Origin: Pseudomonas tensinigenes
GTDB lineage: Bacteria > Pseudomonadota > Gammaproteobacteria > Pseudomonadales > Pseudomonadaceae
Assembly: GCF_014268445.2 (NCBI RefSeq)
Contig: NZ_CP077089.1
Span: forward strand, 2,535,501 to 2,599,500
Length of the DNA stretch: 64,000 nucleotides
Reading direction: 5' to 3'
Each line of letters begins with the position of its first letter. Position 1 is the stretch's first letter. The notes under the pieces were generated by a model. The model did no database searches. It saw only the letters and a program-made list of their open reading frames with translations, and was not told where the DNA came from. This document shows positions 26,660 through 35,667 of this stretch, one piece after another. The translations under genes and the position numbers were made by a program.

Positions 26660-26882
26660 GTCTCTGCTCCCGGCAGTCAGGCGCGGAGCGTGGCGGGGGG
26701 TCGCCGGGTTCCGCGTAGGGCGGTTAAAACATAGCAGAGCGTTGGACGCCGGAAAGGCCTGAGTCTTCCAGATGTTTTTGTTCTGAAAAGCGCGTCGACG
26801 ATAACGTGGTCGTCGTGTGAAATTCAGTCGTAGCGCTGGAGTACCATAACGCACCGCCATCGCCTGCCGAGTCCAATGCCCC

Positions 26883-28694
26883 ATGCCTGATCTATCGCGT
26901 TTCACTTCTTTGTTCGATCAGGCGCAGCGAGCCTTGCGGTTGGTTTGGGGGACATCGCGTGGCTTGTTTCTGGGGCTGGTGCTGGCAACGCTGGTGGCCG
27001 GTTTGCTGCCGGCACTGGCGGCATGGTTGGGGCAGCGGATTGTCGATGCCGTGGTCGCGGCGATGCAGTTGCACGCGCAACACGGCAGTGCGCCGCTGTG
27101 GCCCGTGTTGCGTTATGTGTTGTTGGAGGCCGGCGTATTGGCGCTGTTGTCCGGCACACAACGGGCACTCTCGGTGCAGCAGTCGCTGTTGCGGGTGCAA
27201 CTGGGGCAGAAGGTCAATACGCTGATCCTGGAAAAAGCACAGACCCTGTCACTGGTGCAGTTCGAGAACTCCGAGTTCTACGACAAACTGGTGCGCGTGC
27301 GTCGCGAGGCTTCGACGCGGCCACTGGCGCTGGTCATGAAGTCGTTGGGCTTGATTCAGAACCTGATCATGCTGATCAGTTTTGGTGTGCTGCTGGTGCA
27401 TTTCTCCCCTTGGGCGCTGGTGCTGCTGGTGGTCGGTGCGTTGCCGGTGTTCTTTGCCGAGGCGCACTTTTCCGGTGATGCCTTTCGGCTGTTCACCCGC
27501 CGCGCGCCGGAGAGTCGCCAGCAGAATTACATCGAAACCTTACTATCCCACGAGACCTATATCAAAGAGGTCAAGCTGTTTGGCTTTGCACCGCTGTTGC
27601 TGCAACGCTACCGCGACACGTTCGCCAAGTTGTATGCCGAAGACCGCCGTTTGACGTTGCGGCGCGACGGTTGGGGTTTCGGCCTCGGCCTGCTCGGTAC
27701 TGCGGCATTTTACGTGGCCTATGCCTGGGTGGTGATCGATGCCGTACATGGCCAGATCAGCCTCGGCCAGATGACTATGTATCTGGTGCTGTTCAAGCAA
27801 GGTCAAAGTGCGGTGAGCAGCAGTTTGAGTGCGATCAGCGGCCTGTACGAAGACGGCCTCTATCTGACCAGTCTTTATGAATACCTGGCCGAACCGGTGC
27901 AGTTGGATACCGGCCACCTGACCGCTGGAGTGAGCCCGGGCGATGGTTTGCGATTCGAAAACGTCGGCTTCCGTTACCCCGGTGCCAGTCGGCCAGCACT
28001 GGAAAACATTGACCTGCAACTGGTGCCAGGCAAGAGCGTGGCGCTGGTCGGCGAGAACGGTTCAGGCAAGACCACGCTGATCAAGTTACTGACTCGGCTC
28101 TATCGCCCCGATCAAGGGCGCATCCTGCTCGATGGCAGTGATTTGCAGGATTGGCAGGAGACCGCGTTACGTCGACGTATTGGCGTGATTTTTCAGGACT
28201 ACATCCGCTACCAGTTCAGCGTCGGCGAAAACATCGGTGTCGGCGATACCTTGGCGTTCAACGACTCGCAACGATGGAAAGAGGCGGCTGCCCAAGGGAT
28301 GGCGGCACCCTTTATCGAAGGACTGGACAAGGGCTATGCCACGCAATTGGGACGCTGGTTTGCCGGTGGCCAGGAATTGTCTGGCGGGCAGTGGCAGAAA
28401 ATTGCCTTGTCCCGCGCGTACATGCGCCGTGATGCCGACATTCTGATCCTCGATGAGCCGACCTCGGCGCTCGACCCAGCGGCCGAAGCGGCGGTGTTCG
28501 AGCATTTCAGCCAGCACAGCGAAGGGCGCATGACCTTGCTGATCTCCCATCGTTTTTCCAGCGTGCGCAATGCCGACCACATCATCGTGCTGCAACAAGG
28601 CCGGATTCTCGAGCAGGGTGGCCACGATCAACTGATCGCAGCGGCCGGGCATTACGCGCAATTGTTCGATTTACAGGCTCGCGGCTATCGCTAG
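26883..28694 (+). CDS. ABC exporter with fused membrane and ATPase domains
   Basis: Half-transporter of 603 residues. Six transmembrane helices lie within about 25-320 and the nucleotide-binding domain within about 350-595: Walker A GENGSGKTT, Q-loop VIFQDYIRYQFSVGENI, signature LSGGQWQKIALSRAY, Walker B ILILDEPTSALD, H-loop ISHR. The signature has W in place of the more usual Q or R after LSGGQ, seen in peptide or lantibiotic-type exporters. Substrate is unknown. The stop overlaps the convergent hydrolase gene by four bases. Confidence 0.92.
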   Translation: MPDLSRFTSLFDQAQRALRLVWGTSRGLFLGLVLATLVAGLLPALAAWLGQRIVDAVVAAMQLHAQHGSAPLWPVLRYVLLEAGVLALLSGTQRALSVQQSLLRVQLGQKVNTLILEKAQTLSLVQFENSEFYDKLVRVRREASTRPLALVMKSLGLIQNLIMLISFGVLLVHFSPWALVLLVVGALPVFFAEAHFSGDAFRLFTRRAPESRQQNYIETLLSHETYIKEVKLFGFAPLLLQRYRDTFAKLYAEDRRLTLRRDGWGFGLGLLGTAAFYVAYAWVVIDAVHGQISLGQMTMYLVLFKQGQSAVSSSLSAISGLYEDGLYLTSLYEYLAEPVQLDTGHLTAGVSPGDGLRFENVGFRYPGASRPALENIDLQLVPGKSVALVGENGSGKTTLIKLLTRLYRPDQGRILLDGSDLQDWQETALRRRIGVIFQDYIRYQFSVGENIGVGDTLAFNDSQRWKEAAAQGMAAPFIEGLDKGYATQLGRWFAGGQELSGGQWQKIALSRAYMRRDADILILDEPTSALDPAAEAAVFEHFSQHSEGRMTLLISHRFSSVRNADHIIVLQQGRILEQGGHDQLIAAAGHYAQLFDLQARGYR

Positions 28695-29635
28695 GTGTCC
28701 CGCCCGCTGCGCACGGTTGCCGGCCCGGCCATCCGCGGGGCGGGCTTGCTTTGCATAAGGCTGTCGAGCGCCTTGCGGTAATTCTGCCCGCCGAGCGCCA
28801 TGCTGTTGTTGTGCGTTGCGCCCGGCACCAGCAACAGGCGTTTGGGTTGTTGCGCGGCATTGAACAGTTGCTCGCTGAAGCGTGGCGGCACGAAAGCGTC
28901 GGCCAGACCGTGCACCACCAGCAGCGGCATGTGAATGTCGGCGATCTTGTCGATCGAATCGAATTTCTGCGACAGCAGCCAGCGTACCGGCAGTGAAGTG
29001 TTGGCCACGGAGGCGGCGACATCGGCCAGCGTGGTGAAAGTGGACTCGATCACCAGCCCGCGCACTGGCAGCGCGGAATGATCGCGGGCGGCGGTTTGCC
29101 CGAGTTCTGCGGCCAGATCAATGGCCACAGCGCCACCGAGGGAGTGCCCATAGATCAGACGTTTGGCCGGATCCGGTTGCAGCAGCTTAAAGCGCTCCCA
29201 CGCCACCCGCGCGTCCTCGTAAACACTGCTTTCCGACGGCAGATCACCGTGGCTCTTGCCGAAACCGCGATAGTCGATGGCCAACACTGAATAACCCGCT
29301 GCGCGCAGTTGTTCGATGCGGAACAACTGCCCGGTGAGGTTCCAGCGCACGCCATGCAGATAGAGAATGGCCGGCGCATTGGCTTTTTCCGCCGGCCACC
29401 ACCAGGCATGAATGTTTTCCCCGGCCTTGAAGCTCTTCGGTTGCAGGTCGAGTTCCTGCACGCTGCCGGGCAAGCCGCGATACCAGCCGGCGGTGCCCGG
29501 TTCGATGCGAAACAGCAACTTGCGCTCGGTGTGTTCCAGCACGGCACAACTGGTCGGCACGCCGATAATCAGCGCGGCCATGCAGGCGAACGCCAAACGG
29601 CGGCGGCGCAGACGCGTCATGAAGGACAGGAACAT
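28691..29635 (-). CDS. Alpha/beta hydrolase, membrane-anchored or exported
   Basis: A 314-residue alpha/beta hydrolase. A basic N terminus and a hydrophobic segment (LAFACMAALIIGVPTSCAVL) suggest a membrane anchor, or a lipoprotein at the Cys in PTSCAV. The nucleophile elbow is GHSLGGA near residue 164, an oxyanion strand YLHGVRWNL lies near 91, and late Asp and His residues (GLADAFVPP, PGATHNN) complete the triad. It resembles the BEM46/ABHD13-like group. The start is uncertain: ATG 29635 and 29620 are both possible and neither has a strong ribosome site. Convergent with the ABC exporter. Confidence 0.85.
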   Translation of the reverse strand: MFLSFMTRLRRRRLAFACMAALIIGVPTSCAVLEHTERKLLFRIEPGTAGWYRGLPGSVQELDLQPKSFKAGENIHAWWWPAEKANAPAILYLHGVRWNLTGQLFRIEQLRAAGYSVLAIDYRGFGKSHGDLPSESSVYEDARVAWERFKLLQPDPAKRLIYGHSLGGAVAIDLAAELGQTAARDHSALPVRGLVIESTFTTLADVAASVANTSLPVRWLLSQKFDSIDKIADIHMPLLVVHGLADAFVPPRFSEQLFNAAQQPKRLLLVPGATHNNSMALGGQNYRKALDSLMQSKPAPRMAGPATVRSGRDT

Positions 29636-29747
29636 TAAACGTTTCACCAAAGCGCAGACAAAGAAGGCTTTTTACCAGATGCCTCGGTCTGCGCGTGAGT
29701 TTTTCGACCACCGCCCCGGCGCAACGATTACCAAATGCTGCAAAGAC

Positions 29748-30746
29748 TCACACGACCTGCAGAACGATCTTGCCGATATGGTCGCCAGCCTCCATGTGCG
29801 CGTGAGCCTGAGCGGCGTCGGCGAGTGGGTAGACTTTGTCGATCATCGGCAGGCAGCGCCCGGCAGCCAGCGCCGGCCACACGTGCTCGCGCAGTTGATC
29901 GGCAATCGCGGCTTTTTCTGCTGCGCTGCGGGCGCGCAAGAGGGAGCCGGTGATCACCGCGCGTTTGGCCATCATTGCCAGCAGGTCAAAGTCGTTGGCT
30001 CGCGCGCCGCCCAGGAAGCCGAGCATGACCAAGCGGCCATCCATCGCCAAAGCGCTGACGTTAGCGTTGAGGTACGAACCGCCCATGATGTCGAGGATCA
30101 CATTGACGCCCTGGCCTGCGGTTTTATCGGCGATGACTTGGGAAAACTCTTCCTCTCGATAGTTGATCGGCAAGCCACCAAGCTTGCTGATCGCTGCGCA
30201 TTTGTCCGGGCTGCCAGCGGTGGCAAACGCTTCTATGCCGAATTCTCGGCACAGCATCAGTGCGGTTGTGCCGATGCCGCTGGTGCCACCATGAATCAAT
30301 GCGCGTTGACCACGGCTGGCGCCGCCGAGGCCGAACAGGTTGGCCCACACGGTGAAAAACGTTTCCGGGATCGCGGCCGCCTGGACCCAGTCCACGCCAT
30401 CAGGAATCGGCAGGGTCTGGCCGGCCGGGACTGCGCAGTATTCGGCATAACCACCGCCGTTGGTCAGCGCGCAGACTTTGTCGCCCACGGCGAACTGACG
30501 AACACTGGCACCAAGCGCCACCACTTCACCGGCGACCTCCAGCCCGGGAATCGGGTTCATGCCGGGTTTCATCGGGTATTTGCCGGCACGCTGCAAAGCG
30601 TCCGGCCGGTTGATTCCGGCGGCGTGTACGCGGATCAATACCTCGCCTTCTGCGACGGCTGGAAGCGGCACGCGTTTGGGTTGCAAGACGTCGGGGCCAC
30701 CGGGTTCGCTGATTTCGATTCGGGTCATTTCGTTGGGCAGGGACAT
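29748..30746 (-). CDS. NAD(P)H:quinone oxidoreductase, zinc-free MDR family (PIG3/Qor-like)
   Basis: A 332-residue medium-chain dehydrogenase/reductase. Features are the N-terminal GroES-like domain with AAGINRPDALQRAGKY and PIPGLEVAGEVVALG, then the NADPH motif IHGGTSGIGTTALML (AxxGxxG type) near 146-160. It lacks the structural-zinc Cys cluster, as in quinone oxidoreductases. ATG 30746 has AGGAAT upstream; the extension in the longer frame overlaps the promoter region. Cytoplasmic reductase of quinones or other electrophiles. Confidence 0.9.
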   Translation of the reverse strand: MSLPNEMTRIEISEPGGPDVLQPKRVPLPAVAEGEVLIRVHAAGINRPDALQRAGKYPMKPGMNPIPGLEVAGEVVALGASVRQFAVGDKVCALTNGGGYAEYCAVPAGQTLPIPDGVDWVQAAAIPETFFTVWANLFGLGGASRGQRALIHGGTSGIGTTALMLCREFGIEAFATAGSPDKCAAISKLGGLPINYREEEFSQVIADKTAGQGVNVILDIMGGSYLNANVSALAMDGRLVMLGFLGGARANDFDLLAMMAKRAVITGSLLRARSAAEKAAIADQLREHVWPALAAGRCLPMIDKVYPLADAAQAHAHMEAGDHIGKIVLQVV

Positions 30747-30807
30747 ATCGATTCCTGTTGGCATAAGTTCTGTAGATGGGAGCGTACTGCGCGCGCAATG
30801 ATTCCCT

Positions 30808-32007
30808 TCAATTTGCACAGCAGCGCTGCTCAATAGGGGCAGGCAGCCATTTCATGGCTTGCTCCAGCAGCAACGCCACGACGATCGCGCCAGCGGCAAT
30901 AATGAACAGCAACGCGTGATGACCGCCGCTGGCATTGAACAGCGCCGAATAGGCAAACCCGGCCAGCGCCTGAAACGTAGCGAATGACACCGTCGCACGG
31001 CTCCAGGCGATTTGCTGGCGATGGTGCTCCGGCACCAATTCATGCACCCGAGCCAGCGCCAGCGGCACAATGCCCGGCGGAAATGAACCGAGAATCACCG
31101 CCAGCAACGCCAACGCCAGAAAAGACTGAGTCAGCGCTAGCAGCCCAAGGGCAATCGCTTGCACCACCAGCACCAGACGAATGCCGGATCGCGCGCCAAG
31201 CTGATCGGCGAGAAAGCCATAACTCACCGGACCGACAATCGCGCCCAAGCCATACATCACCCACACCAACGCGCCGACATGCGCTCCGGCACCGAGTCCA
31301 CGCGCCACGTAATCCACCAGAAACACCATGGCCGGCACCAGGCCTGCGGCCATAAAGGCGTATTGAGCGAACAGCAGATACACACCACGCGGTGTCGGTT
31401 CTGCGGGCATTGTTTCTTGCGCAACGACCGGGTGCAGGAAATCAGACGGCCAGGCAAACCAGCTAAGCGCCGTCAGCAACAAGGCCAAAGCTCCCAGGCC
31501 CAGCCACGTTGCCTGCAAACCGAGGCTTAACAGCGGCGGCACCAGGGTCCCGGAACCGGCAATGCCGAGACCGATGCCCAGAAAAATCGCGCCACTGGCC
31601 AGCCCTTTACGTGCCGCCGGGACATGCGGCAATACAGTTGCGGCCACCAACACCATGATCGCGCCACCGGCAATCCCTGACAGCAGTCGCCAGCCGAAGA
31701 ACCAGCTCATCGACAACGGAAACGCGCAGGCAAAAAATGCCGCCGTGACCACCAGCATCATCAGCCGCAAGGCATTTTTATTGCCGAGCTGGCGCGCGAC
31801 CGGGCGGCCGAGCAGGGCGCCGATCAGATAGCCGACCAGATTGGCCGCACCGAGGTAGACCACATCATTGGCGCTGAACCACTGCGCTTCAATCAGCGAA
31901 GGAATCAACGGCGTGTAAGCGAAACGCGCCAGTCCGATGCTGACCAGGCTGGCGCAGAGGCCGGCGAAGATCGGCAGCCAGATACCGGTGGAGGTTGAAG
32001 TGCGCAT
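30808..32007 (-). CDS. MFS transporter, YbfB/YjiJ type
   Basis: A 399-residue major facilitator with about 12 hydrophobic segments. The N-terminal pattern GLARFAYTPLIPSLI and the loop GRPVARQLGNKNALRLMM between helices 2 and 3 are typical of the YbfB/YjiJ group, whose substrates are mostly unknown. It is divergent from a LysR-type regulator that probably controls it. Ends with QRCCAN. Confidence 0.9.
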   Translation of the reverse strand: MRTSTSTGIWLPIFAGLCASLVSIGLARFAYTPLIPSLIEAQWFSANDVVYLGAANLVGYLIGALLGRPVARQLGNKNALRLMMLVVTAAFFACAFPLSMSWFFGWRLLSGIAGGAIMVLVAATVLPHVPAARKGLASGAIFLGIGLGIAGSGTLVPPLLSLGLQATWLGLGALALLLTALSWFAWPSDFLHPVVAQETMPAEPTPRGVYLLFAQYAFMAAGLVPAMVFLVDYVARGLGAGAHVGALVWVMYGLGAIVGPVSYGFLADQLGARSGIRLVLVVQAIALGLLALTQSFLALALLAVILGSFPPGIVPLALARVHELVPEHHRQQIAWSRATVSFATFQALAGFAYSALFNASGGHHALLFIIAAGAIVVALLLEQAMKWLPAPIEQRCCAN

Positions 32008-32118
32008 GGAAGCGATCTCAAGGAAGGTTTATGGCGTTCAGCATATCGGCTATCGTTGCTGCGTTAATGCAGCGAATTGGCGGCACGATGATGCGAATTT
32101 GCATCGCTGGGAGACAGC

Positions 32119-32994
32119 ATGAATTGGGATGATGCACGGGTATTTCTGGCCGTTTGCCGCGAGTCGACGCTGCGCGGCGCAGCACGGGTTTTGGGGGTGG
32201 ATCAGGCGACCGTCGGGCGGCGCATCACCGCACTGGAAAAGTCCCTGAGCGCGACGTTGTTCCTGCGTACCTCTGACGGGTATGCGTTGACGGCGGTCGG
32301 CGAAGCAGCGCTTAAAAGCGTTGAGAAAATGGAGCATTCGGCGCTGGAGCTGGAGCGGCAGATTCAAGGCCTGGACGATCGCCTGACCGGCACGGTACGC
32401 GTCAGTACCACCGATTCGCTGGCGATCGACTTTCTGATCCCGGCCATTGCCCGCTTGCACGAGCAGCACCCGGACGTGCGCGTGCAACTGGACGCGTCCA
32501 CACAGATTCTCAGCCTGGCCAAGCGTGAGGCGGATATCGCCGTGCGCAACACCCGGCCGGACAACCCTGACCTGATCGCCCGGCGCATTGCCCGATGGCC
32601 GGTGGGGCTGTTTGCTTCCCAAGCGTATATAGACGCCAATGGAGTGCCGCAGCCGGGCACGGCATTTGAAGGGCATGATCTGGTGGTTTATCAACCGTAT
32701 CTGCAAGGCAAAAAGGACCTGACCCTGGTATCGGAACCGCTCAGCCGCGGCCGGATCGTCGCCAGCCTCAGTTCCAGTTTGCTCGTGCGCCGGTCAATTG
32801 CTGCCGGTTTGGGTGTAGGAGAAATCCCGGTTTACATGGGCGAGCGCGATGGCTTGATCAGGCTCTGGCCGGAGCGCACTACGCCGCTCCCGTATGAGGT
32901 ATGGCTGGTAACCCATGCGGACCTGCGCCATACCGCGCGGGTGAGGGCGGTGATTGAGCAGATTGTCGACGTGTTCGCGTCGGAGAATGAGTAG
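32119..32994 (+). CDS. LysR-family transcriptional regulator
   Basis: A 291-residue LTTR. The N-terminal winged helix is DDARVFLAVCRESTLRGAARVLGVDQATVGRRITALE (about 4-40), followed by a substrate-binding domain starting near TGTVRVSTTDS at 90. Variants with VDQATVGRRI form a subgroup often linked to transporters. The divergent MFS gene is the likely target, with the 111-base gap as the control region. Confidence 0.92.
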   Translation: MNWDDARVFLAVCRESTLRGAARVLGVDQATVGRRITALEKSLSATLFLRTSDGYALTAVGEAALKSVEKMEHSALELERQIQGLDDRLTGTVRVSTTDSLAIDFLIPAIARLHEQHPDVRVQLDASTQILSLAKREADIAVRNTRPDNPDLIARRIARWPVGLFASQAYIDANGVPQPGTAFEGHDLVVYQPYLQGKKDLTLVSEPLSRGRIVASLSSSLLVRRSIAAGLGVGEIPVYMGERDGLIRLWPERTTPLPYEVWLVTHADLRHTARVRAVIEQIVDVFASENE

Positions 32995-33063
32995 GTAGAT
33001 GCTGTTTTGGCAGGGCTACAACCTCTGACGAAACGGCCTACACCAGAGGCAGAATCTCCCGGC

Positions 33064-33092
33064 TTGTGAGCCTGTTGAATGGGGCCTATTGT
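33064..33092 (+). promoter_or_regulatory. Sigma70-type promoter, same block as the C4-leader promoters
   Basis: TTGTGA (33064) and TATTGT (33087) are separated by 17 bases. The preceding bases CAGAATC-NN-CCGGC are the same as those ahead of the two C4 leaders at 43.0 and 43.9 kb. It would start transcription near 33099, giving a leader of about 145 bases before the gene at 33244. No C4 fold is seen here. Confidence 0.6.
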
Positions 33093-33243
33093 TTCGGCAT
33101 GTCGGTGAGGGGCGCAGGGCTCGCACTGATGTTGATACCAGGGAAGGTATTGGTAAACCCAGGAAGGTGCCGAATTGAGAACCACGGAATTCAGTCAAAA
33201 TCCAATCAGTGACCTATCGAGCAAAGGTCGGAATACTCAAACC

Positions 33244-33639
33244 ATGAACGCTATAAGTCGTGAAGAGTTCAATGCCAGGATCGAGACCATTGAGACGAGG
33301 ATGGATGCTCGGTTCGAGGGTGTGTCGGCAAAAATCGATGCTTATCTTTTGACTCAGGCGGAGAGGGACAAACGATACGATTTGATGTGGGACGGCGTAC
33401 AACAAATCGCCGAAGACTCAAAAGAAGCCATCAAACAAGCCTCGACAGTGAAGGCGCATTACTGGGCGACGACAGCCGTCCATTTCCTCGGAATGATCAC
33501 CGTCGTCGTGGGGGCGCACTTTGCCAATCAGGCAGCGGTGTTAACCACCTTGCAGACGACGCTCGCGGCGATCCGGGTAGGTAAAGATATAGGCTCACCA
33601 AGACCTGCTTCGCAACAAGCACCCGAATCAGCACAATAG
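33244..33639 (+). CDS. Hypothetical protein with coiled coil and one membrane segment
   Basis: A 131-residue protein. The first 75 residues are charged and heptad-like (REEFNARIETIETRMDARFEGV), suggesting a coiled coil. A membrane helix follows (WATTAVHFLGMITVVVGAHFA, about 74-94). The tail is short and polar. Architecture resembles small phage- or toxin-linked and membrane-bound coiled-coil proteins of Pseudomonas, but no function is recognised. It has its own promoter block and terminator, so it is a stand-alone unit. The ATG at 33244 has only a weak ribosome site. Confidence 0.7.
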   Translation: MNAISREEFNARIETIETRMDARFEGVSAKIDAYLLTQAERDKRYDLMWDGVQQIAEDSKEAIKQASTVKAHYWATTAVHFLGMITVVVGAHFANQAAVLTTLQTTLAAIRVGKDIGSPRPASQQAPESAQ

Positions 33640-33668
33640 AAAACGGCCTTCAAAGAAGGCCGTTTTTC
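33639..33668. terminator. Bidirectional terminator
   Basis: AAAACGGCCTTC at 33640 pairs with GAAGGCCGTTTTT at 33655. It separates the coiled-coil gene from the convergent pirin gene. Confidence 0.9.
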
Positions 33669-33688
33669 GTGAGCATTGAAACACCGCG

Positions 33689-34411
33689 TCATGGCATCTC
33701 TGGCAATTCCTGCGGCCGCAGGTCGAACACCAGCACTTCGGCATCGACACCGTTGCTCAAGGTCAGCAACTGTTCCTCGCGAACCCGCACGCCGTCACCT
33801 TCGCGCAATGCCTGGCCATTGAGTTCAACGCTGCCCCGTGCGACATGTACATAGGCATAGCGGTTGGCCGCCAGCTCCAGCGTGGCGCTTTCCTTGCCGT
33901 CGAACAGCCCGGCGAAGACCCGTGCATCCTGACGCACCTTGAGCGAACCGTGCTTGCCGTCCGGCGAAATGATCAACTGCAGGCGACCGCGTTTTTTCTC
34001 GGCGCTGAAATGCTCTTGTTGATAGCGCGGTTTGGCACCGGCAACCTCCGGCACAATCCAGATCTGCAGGAAGTGCACCGGTTTGCTCGCCGAGTGGTTG
34101 AACTCGCTGTGCGCCACGCCGCTGCCGGCGCTCATCAATTGCACGTCACCCGGGCGGATAACCGAACCGGTGCCCAGTGTGTCCTTGTGCTCCAGCGCAC
34201 CTTCCAGCACGTAGGAAAAAATCTCCATGTCGCGATGCGGGTGCTGGCCGAAACCTTTACCGGCGGCAACGCGGTCATCGTTGATCACCAGCAGGTCGGA
34301 AAAACCCTGTTCGCGAGGGTCGCGATAGCTGGCGAAGGAAAAGGTGTGAAAGGACTTCAACCAGCCATGATTGGCGAGGCCACGATCGGAGGCTTTGCGA
34401 AGAGTCAGCAT
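33689..34411 (-). CDS. Pirin-family cupin protein (YhhW-like)
   Basis: A 240-residue pirin. Metal ligands sit in the N-terminal cupin: FGQHPHRDMEIFSYVLEG (two His and a Glu near 55-75) and SGVAHSEFNHS near 95-105. The protein matches the YhhW group, which has quercetinase activity in vitro. The N-terminal RKASDRGLANHGWLKSFHTFSFASY is diagnostic. It is divergent from the GlxA-type regulator at 34627, which may control it. Confidence 0.93.
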   Translation of the reverse strand: MLTLRKASDRGLANHGWLKSFHTFSFASYRDPREQGFSDLLVINDDRVAAGKGFGQHPHRDMEIFSYVLEGALEHKDTLGTGSVIRPGDVQLMSAGSGVAHSEFNHSASKPVHFLQIWIVPEVAGAKPRYQQEHFSAEKKRGRLQLIISPDGKHGSLKVRQDARVFAGLFDGKESATLELAANRYAYVHVARGSVELNGQALREGDGVRVREEQLLTLSNGVDAEVLVFDLRPQELPEMP

Positions 34412-34626
34412 GATGAAATCTCCTTGCAGGACGTGAATTCGTCCGAGTGAGGAGAAGGTTACTGTTTACTGGATTGCGCAATAAGTAGATGAAAATTGAA
34501 AGACTGTCCCTTTCAGGTTGACAGTTTTGCGATAGCCGTCACACAAAACTTTTGCGCTCAAACGGCTACAGTTGGCCATAATGTCTGGCCTGTCTCATGT
34601 TTCTTTGATTGAAGTGATGTCTGCCC

Positions 34627-35577
34627 ATGAAAACCGTGGCAATGGTGCTGTTCCCCGACTTTCTCCTGCTCGACATGGCTGGGCCATTGGAGGTTTTTTC
34701 GGTTGCCAATCGCTACCTGAAACCCGATGCGCACTATCAATTGATCACGCTTGGCATCGAGCGTGGCCCACTTCGGGCGTCCAATGGTGTGTTGGTGCAT
34801 GCCGACCAAACTATCGACGACAACACCGAACATTATGACCTGCTGTTGGTACCGGGCGGCCCGGGTGCCTACAACCAACAATTTCCGTCGTTGTTCGCCT
34901 GGCTCAAAGGTGCTGTTCAGCGCGTCGACTATTACGGTTCGATCTGCACTGGCGCGTTTGTATTGGGTCATGCCGGCTTGCTTGACGGTTACCGTGTAAC
35001 CACGCACTGGAACTACACCGAACGCCTGATCAAGGGGTTCCCGAAAGCCCATGTCGCGACCGATCAGATCTTTGTCGAAGATCGCAATCTGATTACCTCG
35101 GGTGGCGTCACTGCCGGTATCGATATGGCGCTGGCCGTGGTCGCCCGTGATCACGGCAAGAAACTCGCCCAGGATGTAGCCAAAGTCCTGCTGGTGGTGA
35201 TGAAGCGGCAGGGCGGGCAGGCGCAGTTCAGTCCACTGATGGCTGCCGTGGCACCACAGGACACGCCGATCACTCGCGCGCAGAGTTACGTGCTGGAACA
35301 CCTCGACGAAGCGTTCACTGTCGAGCGCATGGCCGCTATTGCCAATATGAGCGCGCGGCATTTCGCGCGGGTGTTCACCCGTGACATCAATATGACGCCG
35401 ATGGAATTTCTGCAGAATGCGCGCATTGATTGCGCGCGGAATCTGCTGGAAACCAGTGATCTGCCGCTTAAAACCGTGGCTTATAAAAGTGGTTTCGGCA
35501 GTGTGCGGCACATGCGTTCGCTGTTCGCTGAAAAGCTCGGCCTGACCCCCGTGCAATACCGCGAACAGTTCAGTTAG
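34627..35577 (+). CDS. GlxA-family regulator (DJ-1/PfpI domain plus AraC helix-turn-helix)
   Basis: A 316-residue two-domain regulator. The N-terminal DJ-1/PfpI-like domain (1-190) contains LLLVPGGPGAY and the nucleophile-elbow region SICTGAFVLGHAGLL, with Cys in place. The C-terminal AraC domain (about 220-315) contains two helix-turn-helix units: FTVERMAAIANMSARHFARVF and LKTVAYKSGFGSVRHMRSLF. Divergent from pirin. Such proteins sense small metabolites, but the ligand is not evident here. Confidence 0.93.
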   Translation: MKTVAMVLFPDFLLLDMAGPLEVFSVANRYLKPDAHYQLITLGIERGPLRASNGVLVHADQTIDDNTEHYDLLLVPGGPGAYNQQFPSLFAWLKGAVQRVDYYGSICTGAFVLGHAGLLDGYRVTTHWNYTERLIKGFPKAHVATDQIFVEDRNLITSGGVTAGIDMALAVVARDHGKKLAQDVAKVLLVVMKRQGGQAQFSPLMAAVAPQDTPITRAQSYVLEHLDEAFTVERMAAIANMSARHFARVFTRDINMTPMEFLQNARIDCARNLLETSDLPLKTVAYKSGFGSVRHMRSLFAEKLGLTPVQYREQFS

Positions 35578-35667
35578 AGCGCTTGTGTCCGTCTGGCGCA
35601 CCCGGATGTCCGTGCGGCGCCCCGTGTAGCGGTTGTCGCGTCAGCTGAGGCTGCCAAGATAGTTGGC

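Noticed and set aside
29412..30836. A 474-residue plus-strand frame
   Set aside because: Shadow of the hydrolase and quinone oxidoreductase genes on the minus strand.
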